Numbered from the stretch's first letter, positions 22,012 through 32,293 are shown. The stretch: 64,000 bases of DNA from Immundisolibacter sp. (GCF_014359565.1 NZ_JACIZD010000010.1:1-64000), one strand, 5' to 3'. Notes: a model not told the origin generated them from the sequence alone. Numbers and translations are program-made.

Positions 22012-22187
22012 CAGGTCGTCATCCAGGGCGGCGCGGCGGGTCGCTGGTTAGAGGCAGGGATCAGACGGAAGTTCCGGCAGCCCCGAGCGTGCCTTTCGCA
22101 GCGCGCACGCCTGGTGCACCGGGGCTCGGGAACCGCCTCGGTCCCTGACCAAGGCCAGCAAAAAGCGTTCCACACGGTGGCCCCTTC
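22012..22187 (-). promoter_or_regulatory. Leader region of the glgE operon, with inverted repeat
   Basis: This 176-base gap between the kinase stop and glgE must hold the operon promoter unless glgE is read through from the kinase gene. GCTCGGG (22124-22130) and CCCGAGC (22082-22088) form an inverted repeat with nested GTGC/GCAC arms, a structure that could form in the 5' leader. I could not identify convincing -35 and -10 boxes. Confidence 0.3.
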
Positions 22188-23312
22188 CTATGCATCACTC
22201 CGCCGGCGGCCATCCAGTGTCCCGACCGGGCCGACGGGCGATGCTTCACCCGCGTCGGGCAGGAAGCCTTGGCCGATGCGGGCCAGTTCAGTTGCCTCGT
22301 CCACTGAAAACTCCCATACGGCGCAGGCTGAGCCGGCGGCGCTGATGCGCGTGGGCGGGCCGCTTGCCGCCGCGTTGGCAGCGGCGTCGAGGCGGATGCC
22401 CAGCCACTCCATGCCAGTCAGGATGCCGGCGCGCACCGCGGGCGCGTGCTCGCCCACGCCGCCGCCGAACACGACCCCGTCCAGCCCGCCCAGCACGGCG
22501 GCGTAGGCGCCGATGTACTTGCGCACGCGGTGGCAGTAGACGTCGATTGCGTGGGCCGCGGCGGGGGAGGGGTCGGCCAGCAGGCTGCGCATGTCGGCAC
22601 TGCCGGCCAGGCCGAGCAGGCCGCTTTGCTCGGTGAGCATCCGCTCCAGCTGCGTCGCGTCCATGCTGCCGGTGCGCAGCAGGTGCAGCAGCAGGCCCGG
22701 ATCCACGTCACCGCTGCGGGTGGCCATGACCAGGCCTTCCAGTGGCGTGAAGCCCATCGAGGTGTCCAGCGGCCTGCCGTCGGCGATGGCTGCCGCCGAG
22801 CAGCCGGCGCCCAATTGCAGGGTCACGATCCGCCCGCTGCGGCCTGTGTGTTCCTGCCAGGCACGCCACAGCGCCTGGTGGGCGAGTCCGTGAAAGCCGT
22901 AGCGGCGGATGGCGTGCTTCTCGATCAGCTCGCGCGGCAAGGCATAGTCGCGCGCCGCCGGTGGCAGGTCTGCGAAGAATGCCGTGTCGAACACCGCCAC
23001 CTGCGCGATGCCATCGCCAAAGCGCTGGCGGCAGGCGCGGATCATGGCCAGCGCGGGCGGATTGTGCAGAGGTGCCAGCGGCGCGCAGGCATCGATCTGC
23101 GCCTCGACCGCGGCGTCGATGCGTACCGGATGCGCCAGCGCACCGCCGTGTACCACGCGATGCACGATCAGTTCCGGAATCGGCACGCCGCCCAGCGCCT
23201 CGTCGCCCGGCGCGGGGCGCAGCGCCGCGATGTGTCGGGGCGGGCTCGTGCGGCCGTCGAAGCGGTCCAGCTTGACCGACGAACTGCCCACGTTGACGGT
23301 AAGGATTTCCAC
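22188..23312 (-). CDS. ackA: Acetate/propionate kinase family protein
   Basis: The 374-residue ASKHA-fold kinase transfers phosphate between ATP and a short-chain carboxylate. The N-terminal NVGSSSVKL, HRVVHGG, YGFHGLAHQ, the phosphate loop LGAGCSAAAI, the signature TSMGFTPLEGLVMATRSGD and GGVGEHAP are all present in family order. It is about 25 residues shorter than E. coli AckA, with shorter connecting segments. The start is GTG at 23312. It reads in the same direction as the glucan operon, 176 bases upstream of glgE, and is divergent from recC. No pta or phosphoketolase gene is in the window. A link to the glucan cycle, for example ATP balance, is only suggested by position. Confidence 0.88.
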   Translation of the reverse strand: MEILTVNVGSSSVKLDRFDGRTSPPRHIAALRPAPGDEALGGVPIPELIVHRVVHGGALAHPVRIDAAVEAQIDACAPLAPLHNPPALAMIRACRQRFGDGIAQVAVFDTAFFADLPPAARDYALPRELIEKHAIRRYGFHGLAHQALWRAWQEHTGRSGRIVTLQLGAGCSAAAIADGRPLDTSMGFTPLEGLVMATRSGDVDPGLLLHLLRTGSMDATQLERMLTEQSGLLGLAGSADMRSLLADPSPAAAHAIDVYCHRVRKYIGAYAAVLGGLDGVVFGGGVGEHAPAVRAGILTGMEWLGIRLDAAANAAASGPPTRISAAGSACAVWEFSVDEATELARIGQGFLPDAGEASPVGPVGTLDGRRRSDA

Positions 23313-23525
23313 GCGCTGCAGCCCTCATGCGCCAGTGGCACGTTATCGTTTGGTCTGCACAAGGCTACCGTAAGCTGTCGCCCGTGCTGGCGACTGCGCG
23401 AGCGGTATGCGAGCGGCGCCGACAGGTCCGCATAATCCACGCTGCCGATCGGCGTTCGATCAGCATCCCGACGCCGCCGCTGCGCCTTATTGCATCGTCT
23501 CTTTCAGCACCGTTCCGCGCCCTGA

Positions 23526-26500
23526 ATGCTCCATATCCACCACAGCAATCGCCTGGAGCGCCTAGCCGACCGGTTGTGCGAGGTGATTGCCACGCCGCTG
23601 GGCGCGCCGCTGGCCCCGGAAACCATCCTGGTGCCCAACCCCGGCATGGCGCGCTGGCTGTCGCTGGCAGTGGCGCAGCGCCTGGGCGTGGCGGCGAATC
23701 TGGATTGCGTGTTCCCGGCCGCCTTCGTGTGGCGGGTGCTGCGCGCGCAGGACGCGGACCTGCCGCCGACGCCGCCGGCCGAGCAGGGGCCGTTGCTGTT
23801 CGGGCTGCTGGCGGCCTTCGCCGGCCCTGACCGGCCGGCCGAAGTAGAGCGCTACCTGGCCGCCGACGATGGCCTGAAGGCCTGGCAGCTGGCCCGCCGC
23901 CTGGCCGACTGTTACCAGCGCTATCAGGTGTTCCGGCCGGACTGGCTGGCGGCCTGGGAGGCGGGCGCGGACGCCGGCTGGGACGCCCGATTGTGGCGGC
24001 AGGTGGCGGCCGGGCGGCCGCATCAGGGCCGGCTGCTGATCGATCTGGCGCAGCGCGTGCGCGGCGGGCGGCTTGCCGTGGACGGCCTGCCGGCGCGCCT
24101 GTCGGTGTTCGGCCTGTCGGCGCTGGCGCCGGCCTATCTGCAGCTGTTGCAGGCGCTGGCCGGGCACATGCACGTGCATGTGCATTTTCTGGATCCCTGC
24201 GCCGCCTACTGGCACGACCTGCAGGCGCCGCGCGTGGCGGCGCGGCGACGGCGCAAGTGGGCGCAGCAGGCGGCCGATGCGCCGGAACAGATGGATGAAT
24301 CCGCCGACAGTCATCCGCTGCTGGCCGCCTGGGGTCAGGCGGGACGCGAGTTTGCCGGCCAGTTGCTCGACTGTCAGGCGCTGGAAACCGAGGACTACGA
24401 GGACCCCGGCGCTGCCAGCCTGCTGCGGCGCCTGCAGCGCGACATCCTGTTTCTGGAGCCGCCCGTCGCACAGGCCCCGGCCGAGGATGACCGCTCGCTC
24501 GAAATCCACATCTGCCACAGCCCGCTGCGCGAGGTGCAGGTACTGCATGACCGTCTGCTCGGATTGTTCGAGGCGCACCCGGACCTGACGCCGCGCGACT
24601 GCGTGGTGATGGCGCCGGACATCGAGGCCTACGCACCGCACATCACGGCCGTGTTCGGCGCCGCGCCGGCCGGTCGGCGCATTCCGTTTGCCATCGCCGA
24701 CCGCGCGCCGCGGGCGCAGCAACCGCTGGCGGCGGCCTTTCTGGAACTGCTCGACCTGCCGCAAAGCCGCCTGCCGGCCTCGCAGGTGCTCTCGCTGCTG
24801 GAGCTGCCGGCGCTGCGCGCTGCCTTTGGCATCGACGAGCCCAGCCTGCCGCGCCTGCGCGCCCTGGTGCAGGACAGCGGCGTGCGCTTTGCCTACGACG
24901 CCGCGGCGCGGGCCGGCCTGGATCTGCCGCCCAGCGACGAGCACACCTGGCGCGCCGGCCTGGACCGCCTGCTGCTGGGCCACGCCACCGACGCCGCGGC
25001 GCTGGATGAGGTGCTGCCTCTGCCGGCCGGTGGCAGCGAGCTGGCGCAGGCGGTCGGCGCGCTGGCCGAGCTGCTGCGCCGCCTGCACGCGCTGCAGGCC
25101 GATCTGGCCGGCCCGCACCCGCCGGCCGAGTGGACGCGGCGCCTGCTGATGGCGCTGACGCTGTTCGAGGCCGTTGACGAGGACGAGGCCGACACGCTCG
25201 CGCTGCTGCGCGGCGCGCTGCTGCGTCTGGCGCAGGAGGCGCAGGCCGGCGGCTGCGCGGTGCCGCTTCCGCGGGCAGTGGTCAAGGCGCAGCTGTCGGG
25301 CGTGCTGGACGAGGCCGGCCCGGCACGCGCCTTCATCACCGGTGCGCTGACCTGCTGCGCGCTGTCGCCGATGCGGGCGATACCGTTTCGGGTGGTGTGC
25401 GTGCTGGGCTTGGGCGACCGGGAGTTTCCGCGCCGCCGGCGGCCGGCCGAGTTCGACCGCCTGGCCGACGATCACCGCCCCGGCGACCGGGTGGCGCGCG
25501 ACGAGGACCGCTACCTGATGCTCGATGCGCTGCTGGCGGCGCGCGATTGCCTGCACCTGAGCTACGTCGGCCGGCGCCAGAGCGACAACGCGCCGCTGCC
25601 GCCCTCGGCACTGCTGAGCGAGCTGCTGGACGTGGCCGGGCGCATGACCGGTGACGCCAGCCGCCTGCTGGTCGAGCACCCGCTGCAGCCGTTCAGCGAC
25701 TGCTACGGCCACGACGCGCGGCGGGTCACCTATGCCGTTGAGTGGTTCCAGCCGGCGCAGCCGACACCGCCGTTTGCCGCCGCGCCGCTGCCGTCCTCCG
25801 TGCCCGCATCGGAGGAATGGACGCTGGAGGATCTGACTGGCTTCGTGCGCTCGCCGGCGCGCTGGTTCCTGCGCGAGCGGCTGGGCATCCGTCTGTACCG
25901 GGCGGACGACGCGCTGGCCGACGAGGAGCCGTTTTATCTGGACAATCTCGCCAACCACGCCATTGGCCAGCGGCTGGTGGCGGCGCATTTGAGTGGGGAC
26001 GATACGGACGCGGCCTATCGGCGTTTGCGCAGCGAAGGTGTGCTGCCGGCGGCGGCCGCCGGCCGGCGGCTGTTCGAGCAGTCCTGGCGCGACACGGCGG
26101 CCTTTGCCGCGCGCCTGGTGCCCTTTCTGGCCACGCCGCGGGCGGATCTGTTGCTGGATGTGGATATTGCCGGTGCCCGTCTGACCGGCCGCCTGCGCGG
26201 GCTGACCGACCAGGGCCTGGTGGAGTACCGCTATGCGAAGCGGCGCGCACGCAATTTGCTCGAACTGTGGGTGCGCCACCTGGCGATCAACGCGGTCCGG
26301 GCAGCGACGCCAACGCGCTACGTGCTGCGCGATGAAACCGTGTTGCTGCAACCGCCGGCCGATGCGCACGCCCTGCTGGCGGACATCCTGGCTCTGGCCA
26401 GCCAGGGCCGCGGCGAGGCGCTGCCGCTGTTGCCGGAATGCGCGTTTGCATATGCCACGGCCAAGGATCACGCCAGCGGCCTGAACGCCGCGCGCAAGGC

Positions 26501-26657
26501 CTGGGAGGGCAATTCCTACCGCGAATCGCCCGGCGAGGGCGACGACGCGGACGTACAGGTCGCCTTCCGGGGTCGCGACCCGGTGTCCGAGCCGGCCTTT
26601 GTCGAGTTGGCACAGCGCCTGTGCGGCCCGCTGCTGGCCGCGATGGAGCGCGCATGA
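23526..26657 (+). CDS. recC: Exodeoxyribonuclease V gamma subunit
   Basis: The 1043-residue subunit of RecBCD holds the nuclease-helicase together and recognises Chi. The N-terminus (LHIHHSNRLERLADRL, then VPNPGMARWL) is the RecC start signature; the inactive helicase-like domains and C-terminal nuclease-like domain follow (EEWTLEDLTGFVRSPARWFL near residue 760). Length is slightly below E. coli RecC (1122). The ATG at 23526 has only a weak ribosome-binding site. The stop overlaps the recB ATG (ATGA). The order recC-recB-recD without ptrA between recC and recB differs from E. coli. The Chi sequence recognised cannot be read from this. Confidence 0.94.
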   Translation: MLHIHHSNRLERLADRLCEVIATPLGAPLAPETILVPNPGMARWLSLAVAQRLGVAANLDCVFPAAFVWRVLRAQDADLPPTPPAEQGPLLFGLLAAFAGPDRPAEVERYLAADDGLKAWQLARRLADCYQRYQVFRPDWLAAWEAGADAGWDARLWRQVAAGRPHQGRLLIDLAQRVRGGRLAVDGLPARLSVFGLSALAPAYLQLLQALAGHMHVHVHFLDPCAAYWHDLQAPRVAARRRRKWAQQAADAPEQMDESADSHPLLAAWGQAGREFAGQLLDCQALETEDYEDPGAASLLRRLQRDILFLEPPVAQAPAEDDRSLEIHICHSPLREVQVLHDRLLGLFEAHPDLTPRDCVVMAPDIEAYAPHITAVFGAAPAGRRIPFAIADRAPRAQQPLAAAFLELLDLPQSRLPASQVLSLLELPALRAAFGIDEPSLPRLRALVQDSGVRFAYDAAARAGLDLPPSDEHTWRAGLDRLLLGHATDAAALDEVLPLPAGGSELAQAVGALAELLRRLHALQADLAGPHPPAEWTRRLLMALTLFEAVDEDEADTLALLRGALLRLAQEAQAGGCAVPLPRAVVKAQLSGVLDEAGPARAFITGALTCCALSPMRAIPFRVVCVLGLGDREFPRRRRPAEFDRLADDHRPGDRVARDEDRYLMLDALLAARDCLHLSYVGRRQSDNAPLPPSALLSELLDVAGRMTGDASRLLVEHPLQPFSDCYGHDARRVTYAVEWFQPAQPTPPFAAAPLPSSVPASEEWTLEDLTGFVRSPARWFLRERLGIRLYRADDALADEEPFYLDNLANHAIGQRLVAAHLSGDDTDAAYRRLRSEGVLPAAAAGRRLFEQSWRDTAAFAARLVPFLATPRADLLLDVDIAGARLTGRLRGLTDQGLVEYRYAKRRARNLLELWVRHLAINAVRAATPTRYVLRDETVLLQPPADAHALLADILALASQGRGEALPLLPECAFAYATAKDHASGLNAARKAWEGNSYRESPGEGDDADVQVAFRGRDPVSEPAFVELAQRLCGPLLAAMERA

Positions 26658-29600
26658 GCACGCCGCTCGATCCGCTGACCCTGCCGCTGGCCGGCCGGCA
26701 TTTGATCGAGGCCAGCGCCGGCACCGGCAAGACCTGGACCATCGCCGCGCTGTACCTGCGTCAGTTGCTGCAGAACCGGCGCGAGCCGGGGCAGATGCTG
26801 GTGGTCACCTTCACCGAGGCGGCCGCCGCCGAGCTGCGCGAGCGCATCGCCGCGCGGCTGTTCGAGGCGCGAGGCGTCCTGGACGGCTTGCCGCCCAAGG
26901 ACGAGAACGACGCCTTTCTGCCCACGCTGGTCGGCAGTCTGCCGGACCACGCTGCCGCCAAGGCGCATCTGGACGATGCGCTGCTGCGCCTGGACGAGCT
27001 GGCCGTGCACACCATCCACGGCTTTTGCGGGCGGGTGCTGGCCGAGCATGCCTTCAGCGCCGGCAGCCGTTTCGAGGCCGACATCGAAACCGACATCCGC
27101 CCGCTGACGGCGGAAATCCTGGGCGATTTCTGGCGCCGGCGGTGCGCGGTTGCCGATGCGGTGCTGCTGGATGCGCTGTATCGCTTGTGGCCGCACGGTC
27201 CGGAAAGCCTGGCTGGCGCGCTGAAGAGCCTGTCCGGCCGGCTGGGCCTGCGCCTATTGCCGCCTGCGTCTGAGGTCGATCCAGCGGCGGGGCAAGCGGC
27301 GCTGGATACGGCCGTGCAGGACTTCGTCGCCGTCTGGTCGGCTGGGCGGGATGACGCGCTGGCTTTGCTGCTGGGGCACCAAGGACTCAGCCGCGACAAG
27401 AAAAAGGGCTATCCGAAAGATCAACTGTCCGCGTTGTTTGACGCCATCGACGCCTGGGCCGCGCAGCCGCAGGGCTTGCCACCCGCGGGCATCGAGCGCC
27501 TCAGCCCGGCCGTGCTCGATGAGGCGCTGACCCCCGGTGCCCGCAAGAAAGGCGTCGCTGCGCCGACGCACCCGTTGCTGGATGCCGCCGCCGCCCTGAC
27601 GGTGGCCGGCGCGGCGCTCACGCACGCGCTGCATGTGCAAACCGTGCACGCGGCGCTGGCGTACCTGCGTGCGCAAAGCGAGGCGCGCCTGCTGGCCGGC
27701 GGCCGGCGCGGCTTCGACAGCCTGCTGCAGGAGCTGGCCGCGGCGCTGGATGGCCCCGGCGGGCCCGCGCTGGCGAGCACCCTTGCCGGTCGCTACCCGG
27801 TGGTCATGATCGACGAGTTCCAGGACACCGACCCGCTCCAGTACAGCCTGTTTGACCGCATGCACCGGGCCGCCGCGAACGGTTTCGGCCTGTACCTGAT
27901 CGGCGACCCCAAGCAGGCCATTTACCAGTTTCGCGGCGCGGACGTGTTCGCGTATCTGGCCGTTCGCAATAGCGTGCCGCCGGCCCAGCGCCACACGCTG
28001 ACCACCAACCAGCGCTCCACCGGCCGGCTGGTGCGGGCCGTGAATGCGCTGTTTGGAGGCCACCCGCGGCCGTTTGTGCTCGACGCGCCCGGGCAGGAGA
28101 TCGAGTTCCACGCGGTCGACGCCGCTGGCCGGCGCGAGCAGGCGCCACTGTTGGTGGACGGCGAGGCGCTGCCGGCCTTTGAGGTGTGGTGGCTGGCGCG
28201 TGGCGAAACGGGCAAGCCGCTGAGCAAGGACAGCGCAGACGGGCAGGCGCTGGCCGCCACTGCCGCGCGGGTGGCGCAGCTGCTCGCGCTGGGCGCGGCG
28301 GGTCAGGCGCGGGTAGGTGCAGACGAGCTCGCCGGTCGCCACATCGGCATCCTGGTCAAGACCAACCGGCAGGCGGGTCAGATGCAGGCGCAGCTGCGCC
28401 GGGCCGGCGTCGACAGCGTCTGCCTTCGAGAAGACAGCGTTTACCAGAGCCCCGAGGCGGTGGCGCTGGAGCGGATTCTGCAAGCGGCGCTCGATCCGGC
28501 CGCCAGCGGCACGCTGCGGGCTGCTCTTGCCACGCACTTGCTGGGCGCCACGGCCGCCGACATCGCCGCGCTCGACGGCGACGAGGCGGCCTGGGAACGC
28601 TGGGTCATCCTGTTCCACAACGCCCGCCGGCGCTGGTTCACGGCAGGTCCGCTGCCCATGCTGCTGGGGCTGATGGAGGAGGCCGGCATCATCGGCCGCC
28701 TGCATGCGAGTCCCGACGGCGCGCGGGCGCTGACCAACCTGATTCACCTGGGCGAATTGCTGCAGGCGCAGGCCGCCAGCCGGTCCGGCCTGGATGCGCA
28801 GCTGCGCTTCCTGCGCGATGCCATCGCCAGTATCGACGGCGTGGCCGAGAACCAGCAGCTGCGCCTGGAAAGCGACGCCAACCTGGTGCAGATCGTCACC
28901 GTGCACAAGGCCAAGGGGCTGGAGTGGGAAATCGTGTTCCTGCCCTTCGCGTGGAACGAGAAAACACCCAACGACCAGCCTCCGTTCGAATTTCACGACC
29001 CACTGGATCTCGCATTCACGGCCGATCTGGACCCCGCCAGCCCGCACGCGCAGCTAGCGCAAAAGGAGGCGCTGGCCGAGCGCGTGCGCCTACTGTACGT
29101 GGCCCTGACGCGGGCGCGCCAGCACTGCGCCCTGCCGTTTGGCGTCATCAATCAGGCGGAGTGGGGCGCGCTGGCGTGGCTGCTGTACGGCGGAGAAGGC
29201 CTGAGCGCCCTCGGTGATGCCGCCGCCCGCGCGCCGTGGCAGGCGCTGGCCGCTGCCAGCGACGGCGCGCTCGTGCTGACCGAGCCGCCGACGGCTGCCC
29301 AGTACTCGCCCGGCGCTGCGCCGCCGGCCGGGCAGGCCAGCATCTTCACCGGCCGCATCGACAGCCGCTGGCGGGTGACCAGCTACTCGGCGCTGGCCGC
29401 CGGCGCGCTGGGCACCGACCGGCCGGACTACGATGCGGTCGATGCCGGCACGCTCGCCGAGCCGCAGGTCGCGCTGCCGGCGGCGCCGGACGTATCCGCC
29501 GAGCGTGGCGGCCCGCCGCCGATCGCCCGCTTTCCGCGTGGCGCGGCGGCCGGCACCAGTCTGCACGGCCTGTTCGAGGCGCTGGATTTTCCGCACGCCC

Positions 29601-30232
29601 ACGGCCCGGCGCTGGGCGAGGCGGTGGCGCAGACGCTGGCTCGCGCCGGCTATCCGCCTCTGTGGCAGCCGACGCTGGAACGGCTGGTGGCGGACGTGCT
29701 CGAAACGCCGCTGGACGGCCAGGCGCTGCGCCTGCGGGACATCGGCCGCGCGCAGCGCCGCGACGAGCTGGAGTTCTACTTTCCGCTGGCGCGCATCGAG
29801 GCGGCCACGCTGAACCGCCTGCTGGAGGCCACCGCCGTGGCGGCCGAGGCCGCGGCGCTGCGCTTCGACGCCGTGGAAGGCGTGCTCAAGGGCTACATCG
29901 ATCTGGTGTTCGAGCACGCCGGGCGGTTTTATCTGGCCGACTACAAGTCGAACTGGCTCGGCGCGACCGCGGCGGACTACGCGCCGGCGGCGCTGCGCGC
30001 GGCGATGGCCGAGCACCGCTACGACCTGCAGTACCTGGTCTACACGGTGGCGCTGCACCGCTATTTGCGCCTGCGCGTGCCGGATTACGACTACGAGCGC
30101 CACTTCGGCGGCGTCTATTACCTGTTCCTGCGCGGCATGGCGCCGGGGCAGGGCGACGCCGGCATTTACTTCGACCGGCCGCCCGCCAGCCTGGTGCGCG
30201 CGCTCGAAGCTGCCCTGTGCGGGGGCGCCTGA
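26654..30232 (+). CDS. recB: Exodeoxyribonuclease V beta subunit (helicase-nuclease)
   Basis: The 1192-residue SF1A helicase-nuclease moves 3' to 5' and carries the single nuclease site of RecBCD. Walker A is ASAGTGKTWT (K26). The UvrD-type motifs IDEFQDTDPLQYSLF, LIGDPKQAIYQFRGAD and VHKAKGLEWEIVFLPF follow in order. The nuclease domain has GYIDLVF (D1083) and DYKSNWLG (D1096, K1098), the same spacing as D1067, D1080 and K1082 of E. coli RecB. All key residues are intact, so the enzyme should be active. The ATG at 26654 overlaps the recC stop, and the TGA overlaps the recD ATG (TGATG). Confidence 0.96.
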   Translation: MSTPLDPLTLPLAGRHLIEASAGTGKTWTIAALYLRQLLQNRREPGQMLVVTFTEAAAAELRERIAARLFEARGVLDGLPPKDENDAFLPTLVGSLPDHAAAKAHLDDALLRLDELAVHTIHGFCGRVLAEHAFSAGSRFEADIETDIRPLTAEILGDFWRRRCAVADAVLLDALYRLWPHGPESLAGALKSLSGRLGLRLLPPASEVDPAAGQAALDTAVQDFVAVWSAGRDDALALLLGHQGLSRDKKKGYPKDQLSALFDAIDAWAAQPQGLPPAGIERLSPAVLDEALTPGARKKGVAAPTHPLLDAAAALTVAGAALTHALHVQTVHAALAYLRAQSEARLLAGGRRGFDSLLQELAAALDGPGGPALASTLAGRYPVVMIDEFQDTDPLQYSLFDRMHRAAANGFGLYLIGDPKQAIYQFRGADVFAYLAVRNSVPPAQRHTLTTNQRSTGRLVRAVNALFGGHPRPFVLDAPGQEIEFHAVDAAGRREQAPLLVDGEALPAFEVWWLARGETGKPLSKDSADGQALAATAARVAQLLALGAAGQARVGADELAGRHIGILVKTNRQAGQMQAQLRRAGVDSVCLREDSVYQSPEAVALERILQAALDPAASGTLRAALATHLLGATAADIAALDGDEAAWERWVILFHNARRRWFTAGPLPMLLGLMEEAGIIGRLHASPDGARALTNLIHLGELLQAQAASRSGLDAQLRFLRDAIASIDGVAENQQLRLESDANLVQIVTVHKAKGLEWEIVFLPFAWNEKTPNDQPPFEFHDPLDLAFTADLDPASPHAQLAQKEALAERVRLLYVALTRARQHCALPFGVINQAEWGALAWLLYGGEGLSALGDAAARAPWQALAAASDGALVLTEPPTAAQYSPGAAPPAGQASIFTGRIDSRWRVTSYSALAAGALGTDRPDYDAVDAGTLAEPQVALPAAPDVSAERGGPPPIARFPRGAAAGTSLHGLFEALDFPHAHGPALGEAVAQTLARAGYPPLWQPTLERLVADVLETPLDGQALRLRDIGRAQRRDELEFYFPLARIEAATLNRLLEATAVAAEAAALRFDAVEGVLKGYIDLVFEHAGRFYLADYKSNWLGATAADYAPAALRAAMAEHRYDLQYLVYTVALHRYLRLRVPDYDYERHFGGVYYLFLRGMAPGQGDAGIYFDRPPASLVRALEAALCGGA

Positions 30233-32013
30233 TGGACGCGCGCCTGCTGGCCCTGCAACAGGCCCGCGCGCTACGCCCGCTGGATGCGCACTTCGCCGAC
30301 CTGCTGCTGCGCCACGCCGCAAGGCCGTCGCCGGAACTGGCGCTGGCCGCCGCGCTGGTCAGCCGTCATACCGGCGAGGGTCACGTGTGCCTGCCGCTGG
30401 GACGCTTCGCTGGCCGGGCGCCGTTCGACGAACAGCCTTGGCGCGCGCCGCCGCTGGCCGAATGGCGCGAGGCACTGCTGGGCAGTGGTGTGGTCGGCGA
30501 GCCGGGCGCAGGTACGCCGCTGATCCTGGATTCGGTCGGCCGGCTGTACCTGCATCGCCTGTGGCGGGATGAGGCCGAGGTGGCGCGCGATCTGCTGCGG
30601 CGCGCCGCGCCACGGGCGGATGTCGATCCGGCCGCTTTGCACGCCCCGCTGCGTCGCCTCTTTCCGGATACCGATCCGGGCAGCGTCGGCCAGCGCCGCG
30701 CCGCTGCGGTGGCGGCCCTGCATGGCCTGGGCATCCTGTGCGGCGGCCCCGGCACCGGCAAGACGCACACCGTGGCGCGCCTGCTGGCGCTGCTGATGGA
30801 GCTGTCCGGCGAGCGGCCGCTGCGCCTGGCACTGGCCGCGCCGACCGGCAAGGCGGCGCAGCGCCTGGCCGAGAGCCTGCGCAAGGCAGCGGACGTGTTG
30901 CCGGCCGGCTTCGCGCTGCCGGCATCCATTCCGACCCTGCACCGCCTGCTCGGCCTGCGCCCGGACGGCAGCGCCCGCCACGATGCCGATCATCCGCTCC
31001 GCTGCGACCTGCTGCTGATCGACGAGGCGTCGATGGTCGACCTGCCGCTGCTGGCGCGCACCCTGCGCGCGCTGCCGCCCGCGGCGCGGCTGATCCTGCT
31101 CGGCGATCCGAACCAGCTGGCCTCGGTGGAGGCGGGCGCCGTGCTCGGCGAGCTGTGCGCCGGTGCCGGCGCCTACAGCCCGGCCGCCGCGGCGCGCATC
31201 GAGGCGGCCAGTGGGGATGCCATCCCCGGCGGTGGGCCGGGCGGCATCGGCGATGCCGTGGCGAAGCTCGAACACAGCTACCGCTTCGCCGGTGGGGGCG
31301 CCATTGGCCGCCTGGCGGCAGCGGTCAACGCCGGCGACGCGCAAGGCGCGCTGGAACTGCTTCGCAGCGGCGGCGCGGTGCGCTTCGAGGCGGTGGATAC
31401 GCCGGCCCGACTCGTCGCGCGTCTTGCAACGGAAGTCGGCCCGGCGCTGCAGCCGCTGTTCGAGACCGTCGACCCGGCGACCGCGCTGGCGCGCCTGGGT
31501 GAATTCCAGATGCTGACGGCGCTGCGCGAGGGCGCCTTCGGCGTCAGCGGCGTGAACGCCGTCATCGAGCGCGCGCTGCAGCGGCGCGGGCTGATCCGCG
31601 CTCAGGCCGCGCACTACCCCGGCCGGCCGCTGCTGATCGGCAGCAACGACTACGCGCTCGGGCTGTTCAACGGCGATCTTGGCCTGCTGCTGCTGGACCC
31701 GGCCGGCGCGCTGCGCGCCTGGTTTGCCGGCCCCGAGGGCACGCCGCGGGCGCTGGCACCCAGCCGCCTGCCGGCGCACGAATCCGCCTACGCGCTGACC
31801 GTGCACAAGAGTCAGGGCAGCGAATTCACGCGCGTGCTGCTGATCCTGCCGCCGCAGCCGAGCCCGCTGCTCACGCGCGAGCTGATCTACACCGCGCTGA
31901 CCCGAGCGCGCGAGGGCGTGACCGTGTGGGGCAGCGAGGCGACGCTTGCCGCCGCCATCGGCCGGCGCCTGGAGCGTGACTCGGGTCTGGGCGATGCGCT
32001 GCGGATGGGTTAA
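30232..32013 (+). CDS. recD: Exodeoxyribonuclease V alpha subunit (5'-3' helicase)
   Basis: The 593-residue SF1B helicase is the fast 5'-3' motor of RecBCD. The N-terminal RecB-interacting domain precedes Walker A GGPGTGKTHT (171-180), LLIDEASMVDLPLL (motif II), LGDPNQLASVEAGAVLGE (motif III) and, near the C-terminus, YALTVHKSQGSEF and TRELIYTALTRAREGV (motifs V and VI). Length is normal. The ATG at 30232 overlaps the recB stop, completing a translationally coupled recCBD operon. The frame is open far upstream inside recB, but similarity begins only here. Confidence 0.95.
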   Translation: MDARLLALQQARALRPLDAHFADLLLRHAARPSPELALAAALVSRHTGEGHVCLPLGRFAGRAPFDEQPWRAPPLAEWREALLGSGVVGEPGAGTPLILDSVGRLYLHRLWRDEAEVARDLLRRAAPRADVDPAALHAPLRRLFPDTDPGSVGQRRAAAVAALHGLGILCGGPGTGKTHTVARLLALLMELSGERPLRLALAAPTGKAAQRLAESLRKAADVLPAGFALPASIPTLHRLLGLRPDGSARHDADHPLRCDLLLIDEASMVDLPLLARTLRALPPAARLILLGDPNQLASVEAGAVLGELCAGAGAYSPAAAARIEAASGDAIPGGGPGGIGDAVAKLEHSYRFAGGGAIGRLAAAVNAGDAQGALELLRSGGAVRFEAVDTPARLVARLATEVGPALQPLFETVDPATALARLGEFQMLTALREGAFGVSGVNAVIERALQRRGLIRAQAAHYPGRPLLIGSNDYALGLFNGDLGLLLLDPAGALRAWFAGPEGTPRALAPSRLPAHESAYALTVHKSQGSEFTRVLLILPPQPSPLLTRELIYTALTRAREGVTVWGSEATLAAAIGRRLERDSGLGDALRMG

Positions 32014-32293
32014 TCGGCACCGGCAATCAGCTAGGCAGCGTAGATTGGGCTGACACTGGAAGCCCAACATAACGACATGCAAGCCATGCGCTACCGGCAG
32101 TCGGGCGTCACAGGCAGGACGTTCTTGTGCACCGTCAACCGGCCGATCGGAATGCGGAGCCCCGGGCGCAGCGTATCGCCATCACACCACCGCTCACGGC
32201 TGGCCTGGGATGAGAAATGAATTTTTTCAGGGACGACCGAATACGAACTTGCGCGGCAAGGGACTCGTGGCATGGAATCAGGTGACGGTGGAG
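32014..32293. other. Intergenic region after recD; inverted repeat and no convincing gene
   Basis: The 280-base gap between recD and the convergent J-domain gene contains the inverted repeat TTGGGCT (32045-32051) / AGCCCAA (32061-32067), 9-base loop. It resembles dispersed GGGCT...AGCCC hairpins common in high-GC proteobacteria, and it could serve as the recCBD terminator, although there is no T-run. A 70-codon ORF on the minus strand (32091-32303) matches nothing I know. Confidence 0.4.

Noticed and set aside
23562-26471. 969-codon minus-strand ORF opposite recC
   Set aside because: Shadow frame; recC on the plus strand is unmistakable.
29236-30231. Upstream in-frame extension of recD
   Set aside because: Overlaps recB and shows no RecD similarity; the ATG at 30232 overlaps the recB stop.
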